Assembly (NCBI RefSeq): GCF_002949735.1
Contig: NZ_CP026681.1
Location: 5,952,501-6,016,500 of the forward strand
Length of the DNA: 64,000 bases
Direction: 5' to 3'
From: Nostoc sp. 'Peltigera membranacea cyanobiont' N6
GTDB lineage: Bacteria; Cyanobacteriota; Cyanobacteriia; Cyanobacteriales; Nostocaceae
Shown: piece by piece, positions 1 through 8,891 of the stretch
How positions within the stretch are numbered: the first letter of the stretch is position 1
Layout of the letters: each line of letters begins with the position of its first letter
Position numbers and translations under genes: made by a program
Notes under the pieces: generated by a model
Databases searched by the model: none
What the model saw: only the letters and a program-made list of their open reading frames with translations
Told to the model about the DNA's origin: nothing

Positions 1-2
1 AT

Positions 3-470
3 GCTACTCAAGCTACACCAGTTCAAAAAATAGTGATGCTGGATAAGAATTTTAAGATAGCTAGCGGTCAAACTATTTATGTACCTGTCTATTCACATAT
101 CTATCATCACAATCGCCAGGAGATTTTCGAGTTAGCAGTTACGCTCAGTATTCGGAATACAGATTTGACCAATCCCATCATCATTACTGCTGTGCGCTAC
201 TATAACTCAGAGGGGAAATTAGTGAAACAGTATTTGGAGCAACCTATTCAACTTGATGCACTAGCTTCGACAACTTTTTTTGTGAATAGAAATGACACCA
301 GTGGAGGTTTAGGAGCAAATTTTATTGTCGAGTGGGTAGCTCAAACAGAAATATCTGAGCCTGTAGTGGAAGCAGTGATGATTGGTACTGACTTTCAGCA
401 AGGAATTTCTTTTCTCAGTCCTGGTAGGGTGATTAAAAATAAGCGATCGCCTTTAAAAGATAAATCTTAA
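3..470 (+). CDS. DUF3124 family protein, 5' end outside window
   Basis: The frame is open to the left edge, so the GTG at 33 is probably internal and the gene starts upstream. The visible part holds a Tyr/Val-rich beta-type segment (IYVPVYSHIYHH) followed by alternating hydrophobic strands and ends in a basic tail. This matches the cyanobacterial DUF3124 family as I remember it; many members are predicted to be exported, but the N-terminus that would show a signal peptide is not in view. The function is unknown. A HIP1 octamer lies near the 3' end. The next gene is convergent. Confidence 0.65.
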   Translation, partial: ATQATPVQKIVMLDKNFKIASGQTIYVPVYSHIYHHNRQEIFELAVTLSIRNTDLTNPIIITAVRYYNSEGKLVKQYLEQPIQLDALASTTFFVNRNDTSGGLGANFIVEWVAQTEISEPVVEAVMIGTDFQQGISFLSPGRVIKNKRSPLKDKS

Positions 471-629
471 AAAAGTGCATTTTGCTATAGGTAGAATTGT
501 AATTATCACCGAAACGAACATGAAAATTTTCGAGACATATTTGCATCGCCAAACCTCCACATCCGAATGGGGAAGCCAGGGAATAAAAACATTTCTTTTT
601 ATGCACCATACCCCATACTCAAGAACTAC

Positions 630-2234
630 TTAATCATCTTCTAGTTTCAGCAATTGTTCATCAAGAGTTTGTATCCGTCCGCGCACAATTTCTTCAGAGA
701 GAATTCGTTTCCGCATTGCCTCATTGAGCGCTCCTTTTTCTGCCAGCAGTAAACGTCGGCGAATGGCATCAAGTTTACCACTATTGCGACTTTTGCCATC
801 TAACTCGTCAGGACGACGATTATAAAGTTCTCGCAGTATCTTTTCTGCACCTGCAATTCGTACCTGATAAGCTGAACGCATCTCTTCATAAACGGCTTTC
901 GGCAACACCCCTGATTTCAACAAGCTATCTAATTCATCTTGTGCTGCTTTACCTGTCATCAACTGGGCTTGCAATTCTTCAACCTGTTGTTGAATTTCTG
1001 AAAATTTAGATAATTTTAAACGTTTTACTACCCAAGGTAAACTTAAACCCTGTCCTACTAACGACACCAACACACTACCGAAAACTATAGCTATCAGGAC
1101 TTCTCGCCCTGGTAATGTAGTGGGTAAGCTCAATGCCAGAGCCATTGAGAGTGAGCCTTTGATATTACCTAAAAACAGTAAATGTTGCCAGCGGAGAGGA
1201 ATTGGGCGGTCAATCCAACGAATCCCTGCTAGCAAAGGATAGACTGTAAGAACTCGCCCGACTTGATAGGCCAAAACTGCAAGTAGAATTGCTGGTAAAG
1301 TCCTCCAGAGCGTTACCAAGTCTATTTCTACACCAATCAATAGAAAAATAAAGGTGTTGACAGTAAAACTGGCATATTCCCAGAAACTCAACAAGGTAAT
1401 GCGACTAGAAGCAGAAGTATTGCCAGAAAGACCAAAAGTCCCGAAAATTAATCCAGCTACAACTACGGCTACAGCACCTGATACATCTAGAAAATCTCCA
1501 ATCTGAAAAGTGCCTAATGCAACTGCTACCGTCAGCAATAAACTGCTAAGGGGATCGTCCAAACGGGCGAATACAGGTATGCTCAAGTAGCCTAAGACTA
1601 ACCCTACGAGGCAGCCTCCTAGAGAGATAAATAGCGGTTGTTCGATTCCTTGTAGTAACGTGAGTGAACCTGTCGAATATACTTGCAAAACTAGGTTGAA
1701 CATAACAAGGGCAGCAGCATCGTTAAATAGGGTTTCACCTTCAACGATGGTGGAAAGCCGCGAGGGTACTGGTATCTCCTTGAAGACAGCAATCATAGAA
1801 ACTGTATCAGTGTTTGCCAGAATTACTCCTACAAATAAGGCAGGTATCCAACTTAGTCCCAATCCAAATTTCAACAGGACCGCAATAATACCACTGGAAA
1901 GAACAGCCCCTGGCCCAGCTAGAAGGGCAATTGGTTTAAAGGTACTGCGTAGGCGACTGACATCTGTATTGATTCCAGCTTCAAACAGGAGAATTGGCAG
2001 GAAAAGATTTAAAACAAGAGTTGGATTTAAACCAATCGGACGAGATAATAGCTCAGTGATGGGCAAACCTGCTAATACTAAACCCACAACATAAGGGATT
2101 CGCAACTGTCGCGACAGCAGAGCTACACCTGTGGCAACGATCAAAAGAATAATTGAAACTTTGACTAATTCTGTAACGTCCACTATTACGTTTTGGAAAG
2201 TTATTTTAACTTGACTAATAGATTCTCTCCTCAT
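630..2234 (-). CDS. CPA1-type Na+(K+)/H+ antiporter
   Basis: An integral membrane cation/proton exchanger of 534 residues, likely acting in pH and sodium homeostasis. About 12 hydrophobic segments span residues 25-405. The family motif EGETLFNDAAAL is at 165-176, with the Asn-Asp pair (171-172) expected to bind the transported ion; an earlier ANTDTV motif (140-145) corresponds to the other unwound helix of CPA1 exchangers. Residues from about 410 form a charged, helical cytoplasmic tail, as in NhaP-like and plant SOS1/NHX relatives. The start used is the first ATG; a start nearer residue 20 is possible because residues 1-20 are not membrane-like. Monocistronic. Confidence 0.9.
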   Translation of the reverse strand: MRRESISQVKITFQNVIVDVTELVKVSIILLIVATGVALLSRQLRIPYVVGLVLAGLPITELLSRPIGLNPTLVLNLFLPILLFEAGINTDVSRLRSTFKPIALLAGPGAVLSSGIIAVLLKFGLGLSWIPALFVGVILANTDTVSMIAVFKEIPVPSRLSTIVEGETLFNDAAALVMFNLVLQVYSTGSLTLLQGIEQPLFISLGGCLVGLVLGYLSIPVFARLDDPLSSLLLTVAVALGTFQIGDFLDVSGAVAVVVAGLIFGTFGLSGNTSASSRITLLSFWEYASFTVNTFIFLLIGVEIDLVTLWRTLPAILLAVLAYQVGRVLTVYPLLAGIRWIDRPIPLRWQHLLFLGNIKGSLSMALALSLPTTLPGREVLIAIVFGSVLVSLVGQGLSLPWVVKRLKLSKFSEIQQQVEELQAQLMTGKAAQDELDSLLKSGVLPKAVYEEMRSAYQVRIAGAEKILRELYNRRPDELDGKSRNSGKLDAIRRRLLLAEKGALNEAMRKRILSEEIVRGRIQTLDEQLLKLEDD

Positions 2235-2711
2235 TCATGTCAAATTAGCAAATTCAGCGTGTGGTTTAGAGCAACAGCGTGATTAGTGAATTTAAGAGTA
2301 GGCTTTTGCCTACAATTAGCCTTCATCCCCGACTTAAAAGACGTTCACCCCTCAAAACCTAAAGTGGAGCGGCTTTTCGTCAGACATTACAGTTCCTGCT
2401 AAACTACCAGAAATTTTCATCTCAATTTTGGCGTAGCTACTGATAACACTAGGTGCTACCGCAATTTCCAAATCTAACAATGTTGGTCTCGATCGAGCTA
2501 ATACTCCACTACCGTAGCTAGACAACCCTACCAGCTACCAGCCAACCCAGAATTTGAGGCGATCGCTAATACAGGATGGCGTACATCCAGCTACCATCTT
2601 AATTAACAAGACTTGAGGCAAAATTCCCTTGTTAATTACAAATTACGTTAGGGTTCGCGCAGCGTCTCGTAGAGAAGCGATAGCGAGGAACGAGCGTCAT
2701 TACGAATTATT
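2235..2711. other. Intergenic region with dispersed short repeats
   Basis: Between the antiporter gene start and the end of radC no convincing ORF is seen. It contains one HIP1-like site near 2561 and, at 2650-2700, a copy of a dispersed cyanobacterial repeat with core GCAGCGTCTCGTAGAGAAG, also seen in variants near 15510, 20780 and 31317. Confidence 0.5.
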
Positions 2712-3443
2712 TTAATCCCCTTGCGGATGTTCGTCCCACAACGTTGTTAGCTCCCGCAAACTCTGATGATTGCCATTACCCAAAATCAGATGATCTAGTA
2801 CTGGAATCCCCAAAAGCTGCGCTCCTGCTAACAACTGGCGCGTTAATTCTATATCTTCCTGGCTAGGTTCAAGGTTCCCAGAAGGGTGATTGTGGGCAAC
2901 TATTACCCGCGTTGCGCCTTGACGAATAACTTCCCGAAAAATATCACGAGGAGAAGCTAGGGTTTCGGTTGCTGTGCCAATGGTAATTACTTGTGTTCCC
3001 AATAAGCGATTCTTGACATCTAACAGCACCACTGCAAAACGTTCTTGTACCTGCCACATCAAATCTTGACTGAGGGTAGCAGCAGCAGCAAGTGGGCTAT
3101 CAATTAATGTGCCATCGTTAGGGCGAGATTGAAAAGCCCGTTTACCCAATTCGATTGCTGCTAAAATGCTTGTCGCCTTCGCCGGGCCAACACCAGAAAT
3201 TTGCATTAACTCAGCAGGGCTAACTTCTCGCAGAACTACCAAAGGATCGCGTTGGTGTTTGCCTAATTCGCTCAAGATATATTGTCCCAAACCCACAGCA
3301 GATAGTTTTCCCGGCCCTTGACCAGTGCCTAGAAGAATTGCGATTAACTCCGCTGTGGCTAAAATTTTTGCACCATGCGTCATTAATCGCTCACGCGGAC
3401 GCTCATTTGTAGGTAGGTCGGCAATTCTGAGGCAATAGGTCAT
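2712..3443 (-). CDS. radC: RadC/JAB-domain protein
   Basis: The 243-residue product has the two-part RadC architecture: an N-terminal helix-hairpin-helix region (ISGVGPAKA, 82-90) and a C-terminal JAB/MPN metalloprotease-like domain. The zinc-binding JAMM pattern is complete: HNHPSGN at 184-190 followed by Asp197. RadC was long called a DNA-repair protein, but a repair role is not well supported; JAB-type isopeptidase or a DNA-associated function is inferred only. The length is typical of the family. The start MTYCLRIADLP fits the conserved beginning of cyanobacterial RadC. Confidence 0.92.
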   Translation of the reverse strand: MTYCLRIADLPTNERPRERLMTHGAKILATAELIAILLGTGQGPGKLSAVGLGQYILSELGKHQRDPLVVLREVSPAELMQISGVGPAKATSILAAIELGKRAFQSRPNDGTLIDSPLAAAATLSQDLMWQVQERFAVVLLDVKNRLLGTQVITIGTATETLASPRDIFREVIRQGATRVIVAHNHPSGNLEPSQEDIELTRQLLAGAQLLGIPVLDHLILGNGNHQSLRELTTLWDEHPQGD

Positions 3444-3587
3444 AAACTAAGAAAATCGTCACCACAAATCAAACTATCCTTATTTATCCCTTGTTTGCTC
3501 TCCAAATCATATTTAATTGAGAAAATCTTTTTAAAGGTGTCACAGCTGCGGTTGCGTTCCAGGAACGACTCAAAGGGGTAGATCCTG

Positions 3588-3734
3588 GTGAGTAAACGCG
3601 ATCGCTTGTACCGATTGAATGACAACGAAAAGACTATCGAGCATAAATTCAATCGTCTAGCTAACTGGATCGCTCAAATAGCTGGACTTCTGCAAAGAAA
3701 ATATGGGTTTCAAATCCCAGATGACAAGTTTTAG
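3588..3734 (+). CDS. Possible small protein, 48 residues
   Basis: A GTG-started frame of 48 codons. The in-frame stop TAG at 3579-3581 lies just upstream, so the start must be at 3585-3588. The product is basic and amphipathic (starts MSKRDRLYRLNDNEK, ends GFQIPDDKF) and has the composition of a real protein. AAAGGGG lies about 10 bases before the GTG and could be a ribosome binding site. It could equally be the tail of a decayed larger gene. I do not recognise the family. Confidence 0.3.
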   Translation: MSKRDRLYRLNDNEKTIEHKFNRLANWIAQIAGLLQRKYGFQIPDDKF

Positions 3735-3887
3735 CTCACTGGGGATTCGTCTTAAATCATTCAATTAGAGATACTATCTTTTTGTATGAGCTAAATTTTA
3801 CATTAACTTGCTAAGTACTACGGCTACAAAATATATTTACTTTCTGGAAAAGACATTATCCCTTGTGTAGTCAACATCAACAATTAC

Positions 3888-4196
3888 TTGAAGCTCAATA
3901 AAGCTCAAGAGGAACTCATGATTAATCAAGCTATAGATATAATCTTTGTAGATTCCTTTGCCTTTGCAATTAATGTGACAGTAGGTACACTACTTCACAG
4001 TAAAATTTGCAACTACTCATGGGAAGGAAAAGTAGAGGAGAAGCCTCAGCTAGAAGAAATTAGCTCTAATTTATCCATTTCAACACCATCTTCCGAAAAA
4101 ATAGATGAAATCGCTCCTGTTCTAAGCAAATATTCCAAAGTAAATGCAAAAATGAAAGCAGAAGCTTTGGGTAAAAAAGCTTCGACGAGTGTGTAG
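3888..4196 (+). CDS. Hypothetical protein
   Basis: A 102-codon frame beginning at TTG; an ATG at 3918 would give 92 residues and is at least as likely. The first half has a hydrophobic stretch (IIFVDSFAFAINVTVGTLL) that could be one membrane segment; the second half is polar, rich in Ser, Glu and Lys. No ribosome binding site is obvious. I recognise no family, and chance ORF cannot be excluded. Confidence 0.35.
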   Translation: MKLNKAQEELMINQAIDIIFVDSFAFAINVTVGTLLHSKICNYSWEGKVEEKPQLEEISSNLSISTPSSEKIDEIAPVLSKYSKVNAKMKAEALGKKASTSV

Positions 4197-4215
4197 ATAT
4201 AGCAATCCTAAAAAA

Positions 4216-4524
4216 TAGCCCTTTCAAGGTGACTAGTAAAATCTCTTATTTTTTCTCAGCGCTACGGACACTTTACTCAAATCGAAAAACCCTTTTGGCA
4301 GTCGCTCATGGGGAAAACCCCCTTCTCTACGAGACGCTCTGCGAAGGCGCTAGCCTCTCCCTTTGGAGAAGACTGTGCTGCCTGCCTCACCACGCAAGTG
4401 TCCTCCTCTGTGCCTCTGTGGTTTAAAAGTAATTAATTTAACTTTGTTAAGCACAGAGAACACAGGGATAAGAGGTTAAAGAGGAATTTATTGTCCAAAA
4501 TTGTTATCCACCTTGAAAGAGCTA
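4216..4524. mobile_element. MITE-like element, copy A
   Basis: A 309-bp segment bounded by imperfect terminal inverted repeats: TAGCCCTTTCAAGGTG on the left and, read in reverse complement, TAGCTCTTTCAAGGTG on the right (15 of 16 match). The outer TA could be the target duplication. It encodes no transposase. The right half resembles copy B at 31033-31186. About 155 bp more than copy B is accounted for partly by another dispersed repeat (CTCTACGAGACGCTCTGCG... to about 4390). A 65-codon frame inside it is not considered a gene. Confidence 0.6.
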
Positions 4525-4559
4525 ATTCTAAAAACTTATCCCTTGTTTGTTGACAGTAT

Positions 4560-5978
4560 TTATGATTCATTATCAAACCACCAAGGGTCATTACTCGCGT
4601 TGGTTTTAATTAAAATAGCTTTTTTTCGCATGAATCGTTTCAGCGCTGCTGCACCCATGCGCGATCCTCCCATACCGGAAAATTTGAAGGCGTTTTTCTC
4701 TCCCTCGTGCATGATGGCAGTGAGTGCTGCATCGTTGATACTAATAGCACCTGCATCTATCTGCTGGGCAATTTCTAAGGCTTCAGTTTCTGAGGCAAAG
4801 ACAGCAGCACTCAATCCATAAATTGAATCGTTTGCCAAAGATACCGCTTCTTCAACTGTGGAAAAAGGCATTATTGGCATAATGGGGCCGAAAGTCTCTT
4901 CGGTCATCACTTTCATGGAATGATTAACCTGGGTGAGAACTGTTGGACGACACCACCAACCCCCACCTAAGTCTTCAATTACACCGCCGCAGTGAATTAC
5001 TGCTCCCTTTTGCACTGCATCTAGGAGATGATCGCTAATGATTGCTGCTTGTTTTTGGGCGATGATGGGGCCAATTTCTCCGCTTTCAACGTTGGGGTAG
5101 GCTAGCTGGAGGCGATGGGCTTTGGCTACTAATTGATGGTAAAACTTTTCAAATATGGATTCAGCAACGTAAATCCGCTCAATTGATAAGCACGACTGTC
5201 CGGTGTTGACGACGGAACCCCACAAGATTGCTGAGGTTGCTAATTCTAAATTGGCTGATTCTAAAACGATCGCAGGATCTTTTCCTCCTAATTCCAAAAA
5301 AGCCGGAATAAACCGTTTCGCAGCCGCTTCTGCAACTTTTCGTCCTGTGGCTACACTACCTGTAAAGCACACTAAGTCTACATTGTCAATCAAAATAGAG
5401 CCGATTGCGCCTGCTCCTTCAACAAAAGTTAAGACATCGCGCAATTTGGGAACGGCGTTGAGTGCTGTTGTCAGTGGTGCAACAAAACGAGGAGCAATTT
5501 CACTCGGTTTGACAATAACGGCACAACCCGCCAGCAATGCTGGAATAGTATCAATGGTTGACAGCAACAGTGGAAAATTCCACGGGCTAATTATCCCAAC
5601 TAGGGGATAAGGAACAGATGTTTGTTGCAAGGCGATAAATGGAATTGCTGTATTTTTTGCAGAGTCTTGCAGCAATTCTGGTGCTAACCTACACCAGCGA
5701 TCGATGCTAGAGAGGAAGGAGTCTATTTCTAATACTGAGATTGACAATCTTCCCGTATCATTTACCAAGGCTTCAGTTAAGCGATCGCGCCCAGATAATA
5801 TCGCTTCCTTCCACTGCTGTAAAGCTTCTATTCTCCCCTCTAAACCCAGTTGTTGCCAGCTAATTTGCGCCCTGCGAGTGCGCTTACATTGCTGTGCCAG
5901 CAACTTTGGGGGTGGCGGGATAATTACATAGTCAAATTTGCCTGTTCGGGGATTGCGGACTTCTATTGGTTTTGTCAT
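4560..5978 (-). CDS. Aldehyde dehydrogenase family protein
   Basis: A 472-residue NAD(P)-dependent aldehyde dehydrogenase of the class-3-like group that oxidises aldehydes to acids. Visible motifs are the Rossmann-fold region (FTGSVATGRKVAEAA), ELGGKDP, and the catalytic cysteine in NTGQSCLS (Cys263). The natural substrate cannot be told; homologues handle fatty or aromatic aldehydes. The start codon is unusual: ATGACAAAA is the last unit of a four-copy heptamer array (5971-5998), with no Shine-Dalgarno sequence. The nitrilase-like gene lies just upstream in the same direction, so co-transcription is possible. Confidence 0.9.
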   Translation of the reverse strand: MTKPIEVRNPRTGKFDYVIIPPPPKLLAQQCKRTRRAQISWQQLGLEGRIEALQQWKEAILSGRDRLTEALVNDTGRLSISVLEIDSFLSSIDRWCRLAPELLQDSAKNTAIPFIALQQTSVPYPLVGIISPWNFPLLLSTIDTIPALLAGCAVIVKPSEIAPRFVAPLTTALNAVPKLRDVLTFVEGAGAIGSILIDNVDLVCFTGSVATGRKVAEAAAKRFIPAFLELGGKDPAIVLESANLELATSAILWGSVVNTGQSCLSIERIYVAESIFEKFYHQLVAKAHRLQLAYPNVESGEIGPIIAQKQAAIISDHLLDAVQKGAVIHCGGVIEDLGGGWWCRPTVLTQVNHSMKVMTEETFGPIMPIMPFSTVEEAVSLANDSIYGLSAAVFASETEALEIAQQIDAGAISINDAALTAIMHEGEKNAFKFSGMGGSRMGAAALKRFMRKKAILIKTNASNDPWWFDNES

Positions 5979-5998
5979 TTGTCATTTGTCATTTGTCA
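5971..5998. repeat. Heptamer tandem repeat (TTTGTCA)4
   Basis: Four exact copies of the 7-mer, a short tandemly repeated repetitive sequence typical of heterocystous cyanobacteria. On the minus strand the unit reads TGACAAA and the terminal unit supplies the ATG of the aldehyde dehydrogenase gene. Confidence 0.9.
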
Positions 5999-6030
5999 TT
6001 TCTTTGTCCCCCAATTCCCAATTCCCAAAT

Positions 6031-7065
6031 TCAAATTATTCCCAATTTGGCTAACCGCTCAATAGTGGCTTGCTGGGTTTGGAGGAAGTGTTTGCGGTCT
6101 ATTTCTCCCTCCAGCATAGTATTAGGGGGGTAAAAGTGTGATTGGTGATAACTGTCGGCATATAGTTCAAAGCGTTGGCGGGCAAGTAAATTATGTAACC
6201 CAGGTCGGCGGCGATCGCGGCGTAATGCTCCTAAATCAATCTCTGCAAATGCTGTCATGCTCTCGCCTGCACCTGTTTCGGCTAAAACGATTCCGCGATG
6301 GTCGATGATTTTAGAGCCACCATCAGCAGAAGCTATGGGGATAGCAATATTAGCAATGCCTGCGGTATTGGCTGAAACTACATAAGCCATATTTTCAACA
6401 GCGCGAGTGATTTTTGCAGCGTCTTTGGGCGTGAGGCTTTTGTTGTATACTTCCGAGGTGGAATGGACAAAAATTTCTGCGCCTCGCATCGCTAAACACC
6501 GCGCCACTTCTGGATATAAAATTTCTTCTGATGCTAAAGCTGCTAAATTACCGATCGCAGTTTTGGCTACGGGGAAAACTCCTTCTAAACCATAGCAGTC
6601 GAGATATTTATCCCAAACATCATGGGGGGTGGGAGCAAATAAAGAATTCAGCCGCCGATATCGCAAGACGATTGAGCCGGAAGGGTCAAGAATAAAGCAA
6701 GTTTGGAAGTACAATCCGGGAAAGTTGGGATCGACTTCGTAGGCGTTCCCAGCTAAAAATATTTTATGCTTTTGGGCAATTTTACCAAGTGCCTCATACT
6801 CAGCACCAGCCATTTCTATACAAGCTTTTTCTGCCCATCCTGAGAGAGAATCCCCCATTGGGAAACCAGTGAGAAAATATTCTGGCAGTACAATTAAACG
6901 ACAATCAAAGCCAATGAAAGCGATACTGGCAGCAATTTGTTGAGCTATGCGGTTGATGGAATTTTGCATAAGCGATCGCGCTTCTTGGCGATGGCTTGTT
7001 TGATTGACTGCATGACAGGTAACTTGCAGGGCTAAGGCGCGGTAGGATTCTGGATTAGTTGTCAT
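6031..7065 (-). CDS. Nitrilase-superfamily protein with altered catalytic residues
   Basis: 344 residues with the carbon-nitrogen hydrolase fold. The first catalytic element is present (LPEYFLTG, Glu62). The second, usually YRK, reads YRR (Arg138). The third, where active enzymes have Cys six residues before the PE of a (Y/F)PE motif, has Ser179 (ASEEILYPE). Thus two of three canonical catalytic residues are replaced while the surrounding fold is well kept (AMRGAEIFVHSTSEV). It may be a non-hydrolytic member or use Ser179. It is followed closely by the aldehyde dehydrogenase gene. The start ATGACAACT lies at the end of a degenerate heptamer array. Confidence 0.8.
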   Translation of the reverse strand: MTTNPESYRALALQVTCHAVNQTSHRQEARSLMQNSINRIAQQIAASIAFIGFDCRLIVLPEYFLTGFPMGDSLSGWAEKACIEMAGAEYEALGKIAQKHKIFLAGNAYEVDPNFPGLYFQTCFILDPSGSIVLRYRRLNSLFAPTPHDVWDKYLDCYGLEGVFPVAKTAIGNLAALASEEILYPEVARCLAMRGAEIFVHSTSEVYNKSLTPKDAAKITRAVENMAYVVSANTAGIANIAIPIASADGGSKIIDHRGIVLAETGAGESMTAFAEIDLGALRRDRRRPGLHNLLARQRFELYADSYHQSHFYPPNTMLEGEIDRKHFLQTQQATIERLAKLGII

Positions 7066-7155
7066 TGGTCATTGGTCATTAGTTATTAGTTATTAGTCAT
7101 TGGTCATTAGTTATTAGTCATTGGGCATTTGCAAATGACAAATGACAAATGACCA
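7061..7155. repeat. Degenerate heptamer repeats (ATTGGTC/ATTAGTT/ATGACAA)
   Basis: Mixed heptamers of the same family as at 5971 and 24872 fill the short gap between two genes and overlap the start codon of the nitrilase-like gene. Confidence 0.75.
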
Positions 7156-7157
7156 AT

Positions 7158-7916
7158 TTAGCGATCGCCACCCCAGAGCGATCGGACAAGTTTATCTGTC
7201 AATTCCGATCCAAACATCTGTGCGGCAAATTTATTACCTGGATCGCGTTCAGCACCGATCCGGCGCAGTTCCAAATCACGAGATGCTAAAGCTTCCCGTG
7301 CATCTTCTGGCACTGGTTCAGCCGCATCTACCCAGGTTAGCCAGCGATCGAGGGTTTCATGTGCAACTGTGCGAGTCAATTCGAGGGTATCCAAGGTAGG
7401 TGCGCTGGTGTAACACAAGCTGACAGGCGATTGAAATAGGCGAATATAGGCGCTTTTGCTAGTAAATGCCTTTAGGCGCGAATCTTCCTGCAACTTCAAA
7501 AATGTTTGGTTAACTGGTTCATAGTAGCGATCGAGATATGCCAAATCGGTTAAAAGCTCAGTTCGGGGAATGTAATCTATATAAAAGAAAATATTCGGAA
7601 GTGTGCCAAACTCAAAAGCCAAATGAGGAACCTGGATATGCGATTTCAACCAAGTGGTAAGACGCATGGTACTAAAGTTTGATTTTTCCGGGTTTCCTAG
7701 CCACGAATGCACTAGCCAGTCAATTTCTTTCCCTGAAAAAGCAGTGAGCGAACCCTTCATATTGCCATCAAGACTGCTGTATTTCTGTAAATCTTCTACA
7801 GAAGGGTCTGGGTGTAATTGAAAACGAGCCTCTAGTTTGTGGTGCAGTTCCTTTGTAATTCCCCACAACTGCTCAAATACAGCTTTATTGTCTAAATCTG
7901 TTGGTTGCTGAGTCAT
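7158..7916 (-). CDS. Red chlorophyll catabolite reductase-like protein
   Basis: A 252-residue soluble protein. The central region, with FFYIDYIPRTELLTDLAYLD followed by RYYEPVN and later LFQSPVSL, resembles the RCC reductase family, which is distantly related to ferredoxin-dependent bilin reductases. In plants RCCR reduces a ring-opened chlorophyll product; the cyanobacterial role is not established, so a bilin or linear tetrapyrrole substrate is only an inference. Assignment rests on memory of motif patterns, not on a search. Monocistronic, with a 365-bp gap upstream. Confidence 0.55.
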   Translation of the reverse strand: MTQQPTDLDNKAVFEQLWGITKELHHKLEARFQLHPDPSVEDLQKYSSLDGNMKGSLTAFSGKEIDWLVHSWLGNPEKSNFSTMRLTTWLKSHIQVPHLAFEFGTLPNIFFYIDYIPRTELLTDLAYLDRYYEPVNQTFLKLQEDSRLKAFTSKSAYIRLFQSPVSLCYTSAPTLDTLELTRTVAHETLDRWLTWVDAAEPVPEDAREALASRDLELRRIGAERDPGNKFAAQMFGSELTDKLVRSLWGGDR

Positions 7917-8281
7917 AGTTTGAGTTTGCGGTTTTTCTATAGACTTTATGTTTAGTTTGACACTGGTATTAGCTCGTTGCCCATATCAAGCAACGCATTC
8001 ATCGAATTCAGATAACTCTGAAATGATTGTATAGTATGTTATTGTCTAAACCGTTGATTTAAACACCATATTTTATAAGTGGATGGCTTGATGAAAGATA
8101 AAAACAGCGCCAAGCTAATGATATTAGTCTGATTAGATGGAATCCCCAGTGAGCAAAAAGGAGCATGACAATATTATCTGAAAAAATTACTACATGACTT
8201 TTTTTGGTCAGTATGTATTATCCCGGATAGCAGCAATGTTGTTAGTTAAAAGAAATATTGGTTGAAGTAAAATGAAATACA
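7917..8281. other. Intergenic region
   Basis: Divergent promoter region between the RCCR-like gene and the peptidoglycan-binding protein gene. AT-rich; no ORF, RNA gene or clear operator was recognised. Confidence 0.4.
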
Positions 8282-8833
8282 ATGACTGAAATTGGCCTGA
8301 TGATGACGGGCGTGTTAACAATAAGACAAGCATTTGGGGCCAATTTGCCACAGCAGCAAATAGTTCAGATGGAAAATGACGTAAACCAGTCAAAACAGAG
8401 TGAGTTAGAGATAACTGCTCAAGTTACACCACCTGAATTCATGCAGACAGATGGGATTTCCCAGGCTTCTACCTCAGCGATCGCAGTAGACAAAGAACGC
8501 ATACTTAAGAAAATCAGCAAAAAGAATCACTTCCTAGCTTCTTCTAACTTAGGTGAGTCTAAGAAATCTCAGTTTGTCAGTCAAGTCCGTACAAAGGCTA
8601 CAGGACGCTTCCAGAAGTTTAGTAGCCAACCGATGCCGACTCTTTATTTCGGTAGCTCTGGTGTTGCTGTGAGAGTTTTGCAACGGTTGTTAGTGGCTAA
8701 CGGTTATGCCGTTAAAGTGGATGGGATTTATGGCGCACTGACAGAGACTGCTGTCAAAGCCTTTCAAAACCAGCAGAATTTAGGAACCGATGGAGTAGTT
8801 GGTCAAAGAACTTGGCGGGCATTGACAATTTAG
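8282..8833 (+). CDS. Peptidoglycan-binding domain protein
   Basis: 183 residues. The last 65 residues are a complete PG_binding_1 repeat (LYFGSSGVAVRVLQRLL, then VDGIYGALTETAVKAFQ and DGVVGQRTWRAL), which binds cell-wall peptidoglycan. The first 110 residues are polar and low in conserved features. The N-terminus MTEIGLMMTGVLTIRQAFGA is only weakly hydrophobic, so export is uncertain; internal ATGs at residues 7 and 8 are alternatives. A mixed heptamer repeat (8834-8886) follows the stop and runs up to sucrose synthase, which is convergent. Confidence 0.8.
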   Translation: MTEIGLMMTGVLTIRQAFGANLPQQQIVQMENDVNQSKQSELEITAQVTPPEFMQTDGISQASTSAIAVDKERILKKISKKNHFLASSNLGESKKSQFVSQVRTKATGRFQKFSSQPMPTLYFGSSGVAVRVLQRLLVANGYAVKVDGIYGALTETAVKAFQNQQNLGTDGVVGQRTWRALTI

Positions 8834-8891
8834 TCATTTGTCCTTGGTCATTTGTCTTTAGCTAATAACAGACAAATGACAATTTGACTAA

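Noticed and set aside
3440..3652. 70-codon minus-strand ORF before radC
   Set aside because: No ribosome site, composition not protein-like, and it overlaps the more plausible small plus-strand ORF.
4229..4426. 65-codon plus-strand ORF
   Set aside because: Lies wholly inside the MITE-like element and dispersed repeat; no ribosome site and repeat-derived sequence.
8139..8153. 15-bp match AATCCCCAGTGAGC shared in inverse orientation with 3733-3750
   Set aside because: Too short and without further similarity on either side to define a repeat.
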